From Saccoglossus kowalevskii (taxonomy: Eukaryota > Hemichordata > Enteropneusta > Harrimaniidae), in NCBI RefSeq assembly GCF_000003605.2, contig NW_003123424.1, forward strand, positions 88,245 to 115,234: a DNA stretch of 26,990 nucleotides, written 5' to 3'. The notes beneath the pieces were generated by a model. That model had not been told where the DNA came from and did not search any database. It was given only the letters and a program-made list of their open reading frames with translations. Made by a program: the position numbers and the translations under genes. The first letter of the stretch is position 1. Each line of letters opens with the position of its first letter. Positions 12,401 through 19,713 of the stretch are shown piece by piece.

Positions 12401-13466
12401 ATTATAATAATACATTTTTTAGACGCTGCATAAAATCTTTTGACAATTTACTTCAAAATAGTGATCCAGAACCTCGTAACCATTGTGACACTGATGTCAG
12501 TTTTCTCCTATTGTACTGTCAGTTTAAAGTGACAGCTCAGTCTTATCTGTTTTTTTTTTGTTTTTTTGCATGAATCATTTAATTTGTACAAATAATAGCA
12601 TTCTGATAAATGTGTGCATTTCAACACATCCTCAGTTATCTCAGTCTTCATCACTTTATCACTGTCAGAACAAATAATAAAGTTCTTTTGGTAGAGTTTT
12701 AAGTAAATACATTGATGTAGACAGTGCCTGGAGATAGCACCCGTACACACGGCATATCGGAAAATTCACACGACACCAATGAGACATCAATTGTAAAAAT
12801 ACAGATATAGGTAACTTTTCTAATCTAAATGGATCTGTTTAACATTAACACAGATGAAGTGCTCAGACATGATGTTACAGATTGTATATTCTTTTTATTA
12901 TGCATACACACCCTAATAATTGACCACAATGTCAAGTTTGCAATGTCAGCACTATTTAGTATCAGAAAAAGAGTCAAAGTCATTTTGCAAGGTCAAATGT
13001 CAGACATATGCTTCCCATAATGCAACACTACAGTCACAAGGCATGTACCATGACAATTATTGTCTCTCTTCATTAAATGAGAGCTTGGCAGGTAAGACAT
13101 TGACTAATGTGAAGGCAGTTTGTCGCCTATGACCTACAAAATGTACACTGAATGAATGAAACTTGCATTGTATTCAGATCATGGGGCAAGCATACATTAG
13201 CTTGCATGGAATACAGAGTACAGGGCCAACAAGACGTCCTGTACAAGATGAGTCAATTTGGCAAAGTATTCATTATTACAGGGCCGACATAATATATAAG
13301 TCTTACCTTCATCACACAAATAGGCATAGAATCTTTCAGCTCTCAATATCAGAAGCAGGGAACTCCACCCAAGAAGAACAGCGGAGAAAAAAAGATTCTC
13401 TATAATAACATTAGTTATTAGCAACCAATATCTTCTCTGCTGTGCTATAAACAATGTTGGTGCCAT
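3289..13466 (-). CDS. SLC43-family (LAT3/LAT4-like) amino-acid transporter, 11 coding-exon positions
   Basis: The protein resembles SLC43A1/SLC43A2, sodium-independent plasma-membrane facilitators of branched-chain and aromatic amino acids in the major facilitator superfamily. The exons join in consistent phase to give 1860 nt (619 residues) with exon 3a or 620 residues with exon 3b. The vertebrate proteins are about 560-570 residues; the extra length sits in the first outside loop and the central cytosolic loop. Recognisable blocks, in order, are MAPTL with [12 protein letters not shown], the MFS loop motif [26 protein letters not shown] and [67 protein letters not shown] and the C-terminal helix. 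The start codon context AAAATGG is good. No breaks were seen, so the gene looks functional. I do not assign a specific paralogue; vertebrate SLC43 members arose by duplication. Substrate specificity is inferred from the family only. Confidence 0.93.
3487..4355 (-). other. Intron between exons 10 and 11 (869 nt)
   Basis: GT-AG intron of the transporter. It is largely filled by SINE-like repeat debris, listed separately. No alternative exon was seen. Confidence 0.8.
3918..4262 (+). mobile_element. SINE-like repeat fragment with stem-loop 3' end
   Basis: Two diverged copies of a module of about 155 bp lie in tandem. Both share GATATCAT then ATGAACAAATCT then AGAAG; they start near 3918 and 4075. 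A tail follows with GGATGATGGACGACGACGG and then AGCTCC and GGAGCTAAAAA, which can pair as a short stem. Repeats ending in GACGACGGAC and a stem-loop followed by GAGCTAAAAA are widespread in marine invertebrate genomes. Exact family and boundaries are not determined. Confidence 0.55.
4356..4479 (-). CDS. Transporter coding exon 10
   Basis: 124 nt, phase 2 in and phase 0 out, residues 513-554. The acceptor is TTTGTTCCAG|GTACCC and the donor TTTTAT|GTAAGT. It encodes [13 protein letters not shown] and then [20 protein letters not shown] and [11 protein letters not shown]43A1 has [18 protein letters not shown] and FALLQQPLF here, one of the most conserved stretches of the family. Confidence 0.94.
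4620..4693 (-). CDS. Transporter coding exon 9
   Basis: 74 nt, phase 0 in and phase 2 out, residues 489-512. The acceptor is TTTCTTTCAG|ATTTT and the donor CCCTGCA|GTAAGT. It encodes [20 protein letters not shown] and then LYAL, matching the SLC43A1 block FVLHTIVRGFFHSACGSLYA. It is too short to stand out as an open frame, but the family match and both splice sites are clear. Confidence 0.92.
4734..4873. repeat. Imperfect direct repeat in the intron between exons 8 and 9
   Basis: Segments 4749-4790 and 4831-4873 are similar: AGCCAAA, then a T-run, then CTCAT and ATACCATTAT. A shared CATGGGCTATACCA occurs at 4734 and near 4857. The duplication takes up most of a 210-nt intron and leaves the splice sites clean. 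Confidence 0.7.
4904..5283 (-). CDS. Transporter coding exon 8 with long Ser/Glu/Lys-rich loop
   Basis: 380 nt, phase 1 in and phase 0 out, residues 362-488. The acceptor is AATTCACAG|TTGAAC and the donor CTTCAG|GTAAGC. It encodes a helix ([19 protein letters not shown]), then GLIMDW, then a loop of about 70 residues (about 390-461). That loop is rich in Glu, Ser and Lys, with many potential phosphorylation sites. It ends in the family block VKIQKLRNG, and another helix follows. In SLC43A1 the corresponding loop is shorter. The composition suggests a disordered regulatory loop; this is inference. Confidence 0.93.
5564..5742 (-). CDS. Transporter coding exon 7
   Basis: 179 nt, phase 2 in and phase 1 out, residues 302-361. 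The acceptor is TATTTACAG|AATG and the donor AATAGTG|GTAGGT. It encodes [15 protein letters not shown] and then a helix with [20 protein letters not shown], the family's conserved start of the second half, followed by [14 protein letters not shown] second GT three codons on would be out of phase with exon 8 and was not used. Confidence 0.92.
5743..6102 (-). other. Intron between exons 6 and 7 (360 nt)
   Basis: AT-rich GT-AG intron; nothing else is recognised in it. Confidence 0.85.
6103..6231 (-). CDS. Transporter coding exon 6 (central loop)
   Basis: 129 nt, phase 2 to 2, residues 259-301. The acceptor is CTCTTTCAG|AATTC and the donor ATCAAA|GTAAGT. It encodes a hydrophilic part of the loop between the two six-helix halves, with [20 protein letters not shown]. 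This matches the family pattern DHK(V/I)TG--FY--V-T-G-RL seen in SLC43A1 and SLC43A2. No membrane segment is present. Confidence 0.9.
6232..6575 (-). other. Intron between exons 5 and 6 (344 nt)
   Basis: AT-rich GT-AG intron; nothing else is recognised in it. Confidence 0.85.
6576..6709 (-). CDS. Transporter coding exon 5
   Basis: 134 nt, phase 0 in and phase 2 out, residues 215-258. The acceptor is ATTTTTCAG|GCTC and the donor TTTTGG|GTAAGA. It encodes [15 protein letters not shown], a helix with [15 protein letters not shown], and the start of the central cytosolic loop with an acidic PDPDDE stretch. SLC43A1 has the corresponding LNWPIEAFPAPEE at this point. Confidence 0.9.
6958..7050 (-). 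CDS. Transporter coding exon 4
   Basis: 93 nt, phase 0 to 0, residues 184-214. The acceptor is ATTCTTAG|GTTTCC and the donor TTGAAG|GTATGT. It encodes [15 protein letters not shown] and then [14 protein letters not shown], close to the SLC43A1 blocks NMFGNLRSTL and [11 protein letters not shown]. This is the loop and helix that follow the exon 3 segment. The match to the family is strong enough to fix both ends. Confidence 0.93.
7051..8003 (-). other. Intron between exons 3b and 4 (953 nt)
   Basis: AT-rich GT-AG intron with no further exon-like segment. At 7871-7880 it holds AATGCACTCA, the exact complement of a word repeated three times in the intron between exons 3a and 3b. Confidence 0.8.
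8004..8130 (-). CDS. Transporter coding exon 3b (alternative to 3a)
   Basis: 127 nt, phase 2 in and phase 0 out, one codon longer than 3a. The acceptor is TTTTTTGTATTTTCAG|TTTC and the donor TTACAG|GTATAA. It encodes [19 protein letters not shown] and then [20 protein letters not shown]. The LNGIGGI block is closer to the vertebrate form (LNGFGGI) than that of 3a, so 3b may keep the ancestral sequence; this is inference. It lies 296 nt downstream of 3a in the transcript. Frame, splice sites and hydrophobicity are all intact, which argues against a decayed copy. Confidence 0.88.
8334..8404. repeat. Short tandem repeat between exons 3a and 3b
   Basis: About three units of 13-14 bp around TGAGTGCATT, at 8357-8366, 8370-8379 and 8384-8393, with related words on both sides. 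In the transcript they read AAUGCACUCA. The repeat starts about 25 nt past the exon 3a donor, so it sits where splicing regulators of exon 3a could act. That role is inference. Confidence 0.85.
8427..8550 (-). CDS. Transporter coding exon 3a (alternative to 3b)
   Basis: 124 nt, phase 2 in and phase 0 out, residues 142-183. The acceptor is TTTTCCACTTGCAG|TCTG and the donor TTTCCAG|GTATGG. It encodes a membrane helix with [15 protein letters not shown], then [20 protein letters not shown], matching the helix 3 to 4 region of SLC43 proteins. It is a paralogue of exon 3b, with about 24 of 42-43 residues identical when aligned. Using both exons adds 251 nt and breaks the frame. In the intron just after its donor lies a GCATG word, the core of the Rbfox site. 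Whether it is expressed cannot be told from sequence, but both splice sites and the frame are intact. Confidence 0.88.
8771..9035 (-). CDS. Transporter coding exon 2: glycosylated outside loop, helix 2, MFS motif
   Basis: 265 nt, phase 1 in and phase 2 out, residues 54-141. The acceptor is TCAAACAG|AACTG and the donor GGCTG|GTAGGT. The first half is a hydrophilic loop with four N-glycosylation sequons, at N59, N70, N76 and N86. The second half is helix 2 ([20 protein letters not shown]), leading into the MFS loop 2-3 motif [10 protein letters not shown] at residues 126-135. Reading past the donor gives an immediate TAG, so splicing here is required. The loop is longer than in the vertebrate proteins I can recall. 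Confidence 0.93.
9517..10083. mobile_element. CpG-rich segment bounded by inverted repeats, possible insertion
   Basis: The 15-mer TATCTCTGCCACCAC at 9525-9539 recurs as its exact complement at 10060-10074, and the similarity extends weakly outward (CACGAA against CACCGAAAG). The segment between them holds about 36 CpG in 600 bp, against about 5 in the preceding 600 bp (8881-9480). This could be a recently inserted non-autonomous DNA element, or an intragenic regulatory patch. No target-site duplication was recognised. Confidence 0.45.
12128..12350. repeat. 74-bp unit in three tandem copies
   Basis: Copies begin at 12128, 12202 and 12276 with AGAAATATAATTTACACAA and end with AATAATCACTGTCTC. 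They are almost identical; the first has CCCAAAAAT where the others have CCCACAAAT. It lies in the intron between exons 1 and 2 and is probably a recent replication-slippage product. No coding content. Confidence 0.97.
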
Positions 13467-13476
13467 TTTATATTCA
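13307..13476 (-). CDS. Transporter coding exon 1 (start codon at 13466-13464)
   Basis: Residues 1-53 plus one base of codon 54. It begins MAPTL, as vertebrate SLC43A1 does, then basic QQRR and the first membrane helix with [14 protein letters not shown], and ends in CDE. The donor is GATGAAG|GTAAGA, phase 1. Ten bases of 5' UTR precede the ATG, directly after a good acceptor (CCATTTCAG at 13485-13477), so an upstream untranslated exon is expected. An upstream in-frame ATG at 13532 lies inside the predicted intron and is not favoured. Confidence 0.9.
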
Positions 13477-15103
13477 CTGAAATGGAAAATAATATTGTCA
13501 GTGTTGCCGTTGATTATTACAGTAGTTTCCATCTATACTTTAAACTTGCATTGTTTTGTTTTTATCAGGAAGTAAAAGAGTTGAATGATTTTTTTCAGGG
13601 AGTTGTCTGAAGTCACGATTATTTTTCGCTTTCCGGGAGGCTTTAGGTCTACAGGCTGCGTGTCAGAACGTACATTCCGAAACGGCCATCCCCCAAATAT
13701 GGTTTAGCCCAGCGACCAGTCAGTATAAATGGTGTTATTTGCGTCTTCTTTAACACAATCTACGAAGTTTGAATTACTCCATGGGGACCACTTAGGTTCG
13801 AAATCAAACAAACGCATACCAAAAAAACATAATTCAAAACTAAATATTCATGCGATATTCACGCGACCTGAAAGTCAAACCAAAAAGCTCCGTTTTCAAG
13901 TAATAATATATGTAGTAAGTAAAACATTTACAGAGACCAGATTTACAAATCGCATCCATACAGGACACTGTACGCGTAAATCACAACTGTTATTTTGAAT
14001 GTTAAAGTAGATAAAAACATACGTTTTATGATGTCACAGACGGGAACTACTGAATTTATCAGAAGGTCGTTGAACATGGACAAAGATTACTTATATTCAA
14101 TTGGTTGATTCGGATACCACATTCAAAGTTAAACTATTCTTACATTACGCACTCACAAATCTTCGGAAAGCTCATCTTTATTTCTGTTTTGCCTTTTTGG
14201 AGCGCTTTGTCCTGTGTCCTTGACATTGACGTTAATTTATCCTCTCAAAGTTAATTACGAAATTGGTGAACGAAATCACGTTGTTACAACCTAAATTCTC
14301 TCTTAATTTATACAAAATAAGTTTGAATGTGTTAAATACCTCGTTTCCAAACAGGGTTGTAAATCGCGGGTCACTCGGCGAACTACCTAATAGAGGCGTT
14401 TTTGCTTACTCAGGTTGTTTTATAACTCCATATTATAGCTCAGCCTATAAACGGTATTTCTATTCGGACAGTGGTAATTTTCGGTTAAAATAGGGGCATG
14501 AAAACCTAGGTTTATATCTTTGTTCACATTAGCACCATGGTGTCCCAATATCCATGGTTGTGTTAAACTTAAAATACTAAATATGGATTATAAACCGAGA
14601 CAGCAAAGCTAAACACGATGTGGTCGTATTCGTGTTTCTAGGTTTATTCAATCCTACGGTCCGGTCTTTTTATTCCATCGACTGAAGAGTCAAATTTACT
14701 TTCTTAGGATTCAGAAGCCGGACGAATGTGTGGGTGGGTTTCACGCGACCACATGACAAAGAGAACATTGAACTTAATTCTCATCTTCCACCCACGGACG
14801 TATGTCACATGGTGGACTGTTATGCTTCAAGAGGTTGTTTGTCGATTTTTTTCCCAATGACGCGATTTACTTCCGCCAATTAAAACAAAATTATTACAAA
14901 GAGCTTTCGCGCAAAAAATCTGTATTGTGGAATCAGAGGGAAAACATCGTTGTTGAAATAAAAACTTGGTTGTTAAATCTAACACTCCTTTCAAGTTATT
15001 TGTCCATATAGTCGACGCCGTAAAATGTGTTATATATAGAAAATTAAATTAAAAACAAAACAAAAACACAATTTTATAAAAGTAAAAGGTTTTCTATTTT
15101 AGA

Positions 15104-15199
<96 letters not shown>

Positions 15200-16824
15200 A
15201 ATATTCATGGAACAATGGATGACGTTGAAGGGGATATTATAAGTACATCGTACGACTTTTTTCGCATTCACTCGATGCCGATTGGCTGATCAGGCAGTTG
15301 TTTTTCCCAACCCTAGATGAAATAGAAACCGCTGCTGTTGCCATGGAACGGATACATTGAGGGGTGTGTCACAAACAGGCATGAACCGGTTATAAGCCTC
15401 GTGAATTATTAATCAACAGCTGATCAAAAAATTATCATGCTCGCAACAAAGACAGGACTGGCGGTCTATATAGCTTGATAGCTCGACATAATTGTCAGTG
15501 TTTCCCGCTATTTGGATTAAGTGTGTTATGATATCTACATATTCGTCAATTTTAAAAGGGCGCATTAATTTTCTTTGAACCTGGGACTTAACACAGACCA
15601 TATATCGTAAACAACATGCAACGTTTCTCACGATTGAGCGAATGAAAAGCTGTTGGCTTTTCCGTCATGTAACTTTCACCCCACCACTTTCACATTGACA
15701 TAAAAGGGCCAAGGTTATGATAATTTTAAGGGTTATGCTAACAATCCAGAATTCTGCATACCGTATATTGGTTTGGAATGAACACATACAATTAACGTAG
15801 AATTAATTTCTTACTATGAAGTTGGATTCATTCGCTTGAAACATCACCCACGCATTCATTCATACTCAGGCCGCTTTTGGATTTCGCAACTCGGCATATT
15901 TTTATTGCATCATCGCAATGAAACATGGTAGCGTTCATCTAGTAAATAATTCCCTCTAAAATTCTAAAAGGCTGGTTTAAATAATTGTAATGCAGCGTAT
16001 TATGTCTTGTCGCGATTGTGTTCAACTACGTTTCAAATAACCGCTCCTCTAGTTACACACAAGACAATGCGGAAAACAGCTGATTGTTCAAAAAAACATG
16101 ACTCATAGGCAATTTTTAAAGTTTATTTTTTCCAACAATATGATTCAGCGTTACTGTTGATGTATTCCAATGTTGTTGCATTTAGACTGTAGTCGTAATG
16201 TTATACTATGGTGTTGTTAAATCCTATCTTATCTTAATAATGAAAACACACTGTAAAATTCAATGATTTTATCATTGTCGGCTCGAAGACCTTTGCACAC
16301 CCAGACTGACTAACATTTTGTACAGAGACTACTATTAATGTAATACACACACTCTGACCGTCTAACGCATCGGGAAACTTCACTCATGTTGGCTTCAGTT
16401 CAAGCGCTCGCGTTTGACCACAGACCTATTAGGAATTCCCCTTGTGTCACTATCCACGTGTTTTGACAAAATACGTTAAAACAAAGAACAAATAAATTAT
16501 AATATTTTAAATTGTATATGACAAGCACGTTGCATATGCCGCATCTACCTTGAATGTAATTTGTTGTATCTTAATTGGCAATTTCATATATATTCCTATA
16601 TATGTATTATTAGTTACACTGGAAATTATTTAATTACCATGATTGGCAAATAATTTAAATAAAAAATAGCCAGTGACCAACTTCTACACGACTGTCATAT
16701 TGGCCTGACAGTAAAATGATACAAATGAAACAAAGACTGGGATCCCTTCTCGTGTAAAAATGAGTGCCAAAATTTAAGATAAAATATACTAGGACCGTTA
16801 GTAAAATATATAAAATAGACTCAC
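13477..16824 (-). other. Upstream region, probable 5' UTR intron
   Basis: This lies between the acceptor of coding exon 1 and a good donor candidate (AAATCG|GTGAGT, GT at 16824-16823). From about 13.6 kb onward CpG dinucleotides become clearly more frequent than in the gene body. No protein-coding exon was recognised. If the true first exon is elsewhere, part of this is promoter rather than intron. Confidence 0.4.
15111..15197. repeat. (AT)n microsatellite, about 43 units
   Basis: An uninterrupted AT run of 87 nt. Its length makes copy number likely to vary between individuals and the assembled length unreliable. The open frame across it (poly-Tyr-Ile) is an artefact. Confidence 0.98.
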
Positions 16825-17160
16825 CGATTTTGTTGTTTTTTTTGTGGAAAAAATCAGCGATCACTGTTAAAATATTATGCTAAACGCAGAATCTTGTCCT
16901 TGATGGTTCACAACAGAACGTTCCGTTCTCGCTCTCCGTCAGCCCGCGAGTGGATAGACTACGGAGCGAACAGCTGACTCTATCAGCTGACGAAATCCCC
17001 CAGCTGAGTAATGATTTATTCATGTATTCGACACGATTGGGGCGTGTCTCCATTGTTCGCCACTGAGTGTTGTTGGAACAGCCAATCATAGGCGGATTTT
17101 GTAAACGTGCTTTGTTTCTTCTTCCATCGTAGCTGCCACACAAGCCCCGAGATACGCCCA
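16825..17160 (-). promoter_or_regulatory. Candidate 5' UTR exon and promoter of the transporter
   Basis: The segment is more GC- and CpG-rich than its surroundings and ends, on the minus strand, in a good donor (AAATCG|GTGAGT) that could splice to the acceptor at 13477. It holds a CCAAT-type box AGCCAATCA at about 17080 and a second, in the gene's orientation, at about 17035 (CCCCAATCG on the minus strand). Three CAGCTG E-boxes lie at 16971-16976, 16984-16989 and 17001-17006. A start site near 16.99 kb would fit, but no TATA box or initiator is compelling. A 93-codon open frame across it resembles nothing. Another donor candidate (GCCAG|GTAAAA, exon end 17978) lies further upstream. Confidence 0.35.
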
Positions 17161-18848
17161 TCCCCTCTCACCCCGACAATATATTGGTATCGTCCGACTT
17201 GTTTACCACTATTTTTCGGCAGAATGTAACTGTGTCTTCTCAGTTAGAAGCTATTTTCTGACGATGATCTCACTAAAATGCAATTGTCTTTGTGTCGAAA
17301 TTGACATGTTTTGGTGAACGTCGCCTAGAATTAAATTGTGTATTTCAATGAGCATTCTAAGCGCAACAACCACAAAGATCATTAATGTGTAATACTGTTT
17401 AAAAAGAAAATGTGTATTTTTCTTCATATCAATTGTTATGTAATACAATATAGTTTTGACTTTTTGTGAAATTCGGCATGATGTCCTTGTAAAAAAACAA
17501 ACAAAAAAACCCAAAAAAACTATTCCTAGTAATTCAGTTAGCTCAGTTTAACAGCATTTTGTTTGATGTTATTTTACTACCCCGAATTCAAGAAGACACA
17601 AACTACCCCATCATAAACGAGTTTATGGGACTTAATCGATTATAAAACGTAACTATTACATGTCACGTTTAATGATATGTTGTTGATGCAAATTGTGGTC
17701 GCGTTATTGAATAGTCTGACGTTATATCCATGCAAACTTACAATAGAGTTGTGAACTGAACAAAAAACGCACCCACGTGAAAACAACCACGTAACAACGG
17801 TTATTTCAAAACCAGGTTACTTTCAGGCGACACATTGTGGTCGCACTTGTAGAAGGCCAATTTTACTTTGATCTGCGGCGTAATATAACATTCAGACCCT
17901 TGGAAAGGAACTCCCTGACGACGTGCACAATGCTTATATGCAAATGACTGATGTGACGTCATGAGCGTCAGTTTTACCTGGCAGGCGAGGTTTCGTGCAG
18001 CAATGTTTCGCCTGAATATTGGGGACCAAGTTGTTGCGAATACTTTATGAGGAAATAAAAAATCGAAAAGCCTTAGTCATCAAATATTTCATACTGCATT
18101 CAAAGTCGAGGCTTTACTCAGATGTAGGTCAATACGAGGCATACTCAAATATAGAATATAGGGGAAGGTCAATTTCAAAAATAATAAGTTAAAGTAGCAA
18201 CGTTTTCATTCAATATAAAATCAGGAGTTTTTTTAATAGTATTTATAAGCGCTGAAATGTGTACATGTGTTACGTGGACACTGCTGAATGTGGGCATGGA
18301 AGGGGGGGAGATGGTTAGGATGCTCGTAAAGGGGCGGGAGTTGTCAGGTCACATGGAATCGCCAGTTGTTTGCGTCGCGGATTTCATAGCACGGTCCTCA
18401 TTATGCTAATATTCAAGAGATACATTAGGAAATCCCATTCAATGCTAATGTCGTTGTTACTAATTATAATAATATTACCATGAATGTGAAATGTACTTAA
18501 CATTGTATACTTAACCATCTTGTACCACAGTCATCATGCACTACCACATATTTCGATCAATTGAAGAAGCCAAAACATTTATAATCGATTAAACAGCGAG
18601 AAGTTTAAAAAACGTCGGGGCGAAGTAAATCTAAAACAGCACTTGCTGTTATAACAGACCGAACATGGTCTAAAAAATGGACGGTATTCTTTTTGTAAGA
18701 CATCTGAGACGTCGCATGAGTATTACTGCACAACATGACGGAGATGTCACTCCAGTATTGTACTGTTCACATGTACATAGCCGCGTTAAGATATTGACAA
18801 CGGCAACGACATGATCTTAATAAACTTAGACTCGTGATCTAGTAGCTG
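17161..18848. other. Upstream flank, no gene seen
   Basis: Moderate CpG content and no frame with family resemblance. The only regulatory-looking cluster is at 17938-17961, listed separately. Confidence 0.5.
17938..17961. promoter_or_regulatory. Octamer and CRE palindrome pair
   Basis: ATGCAAAT (consensus octamer of POU-domain factors) at 17938-17945 is followed eight bases later by TGACGTCA (full CRE, bound by CREB/ATF) at 17954-17961. The pairing in a CpG-rich flank upstream of the transporter suggests an enhancer or promoter element. Sites this short also occur by chance. Confidence 0.3.
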
Positions 18849-18850
18849 TA

Positions 18851-19033
18851 GGGCCGCCCATGGAGCTAAAAAAGAGACTGAACTGGTTTTAATCCTACTC
18901 GAGTCTTTTGTTTTAAGCTGATTATTCCTTTGTGTTTACGCGCCTTTCATGTCGATGACTTCTGCCGGCTGCCGTCACACTGATTATTCAGCAGTCTTCG
19001 CCTTTCGTCTTTTTTTTAGCTCCATGGGCCGCC
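18851..19033. mobile_element. 183-bp MITE with terminal inverted repeats and TA target site
   Basis: The left end GGGCCGCCCATGGAGCTAAA recurs inverted at the right end as TTTTAGCTCCATGGGCCGCC. The ends pair over about 25 bases with one gap, one mismatch and differing A-run length. TA lies on both sides (18849-18850 and 19034-19035), the target choice of Tc1/mariner-type transposases. There is no coding capacity, so it would need a transposase supplied elsewhere. Confidence 0.7.
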
Positions 19034-19035
19034 TA

Positions 19036-19390
19036 ATACATTTTCATTGCAGGACAGTCACAATCTGATTTAATGTAGAAGGCTACTCAGAAATACAAAT
19101 TGTTTCCCGGGCAATAAGACTTAAGACAAGTTGGGGGTTACCAGTCTAATTGAAAAATGAAGGTTGTATTTTAGTTCCCAAAGGTAGTGGCCATTTTGTC
19201 AGTATTATAACGCTTTTAGGTACCTGTGGCAGAGATAATGTGTCATATCTTAAATTGTAGGTTGCTGAAAATATCATATATTGTTAACGTTGGGCGTCAT
19301 GTGATTTATGACCAACTTTCTCAAAAATTATGAGTAGGCCTTAAGTTATAACCGTCTATATGTACACTATAATATACAATCAGCACAGTC
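19036..19390. other. Intergenic, no gene seen
   Basis: Unique-looking AT-rich sequence between the MITE and the satellite array; nothing recognised. Confidence 0.5.
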
Positions 19391-19713
19391 CAGGATCGTA
19401 ATCTGTATTCAGTTTAGGATCGTAATATATATTCAGAAAATGATCGTTATGTATTCAGTATCTGATCGTAATATGCATTCAAGTTTAAAACCGCAATAGG
19501 TAATATGTATTCAATGAGACCGTAACGTGTATTCAATATATATCGTAATATGTTTTCAGCATGTGATCGCAATATGTATTTAATTTAGAACCGTAATATG
19601 TATTCAGTCCTAAACCCGTAATATGCCACAAGTTACATCCGTAATATATACCCAGTCTGAAGCAGGTAAATGCATTCAATATTAGGCCCGTAGTATGTAA
19701 TGCTTCTAATACA
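19391..19713. repeat. Degenerate ~23-bp repeats at the edge of the satellite array
   Basis: A run of about a dozen diverged units of 22-30 bp, each with a core like CGTAATATGTATTCAG (near 19397, 19421, 19444, 19467 and onward). The core matches the first half of the 43-bp unit that follows. This looks like the older, monomeric edge of the array, not yet homogenised. Confidence 0.8.

Larger units (their letters stand above)
9036..13306 (-). other. Intron between exons 1 and 2 (4.3 kb)
   Basis: A long GT-AG intron, AT-rich and CpG-poor apart from the patch at 9.5-10.1 kb. It holds the inverted-repeat-bounded segment and the triplicated 74-bp unit listed separately. The remaining stretches (10.1-12.1 kb and 12.4-13.3 kb) show only short open frames without family resemblance. 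Confidence 0.8.

Noticed and set aside
13790..13810. GGTTCGAAATC, resembling a tRNA B box
   Set aside because: No A box at the right distance and no cloverleaf could be drawn; not a tRNA or a tRNA-derived SINE head.
15074..15271. 65-codon open frame on the minus strand rich in Tyr-Ile
   Set aside because: It is the (AT)n microsatellite read through; no real protein.
16880..17161. 93-codon open frame on the minus strand starting MGVSRGLCG
   Set aside because: No family resemblance; the GC-richer composition makes an open frame likely by chance. Better read as promoter and 5' UTR.
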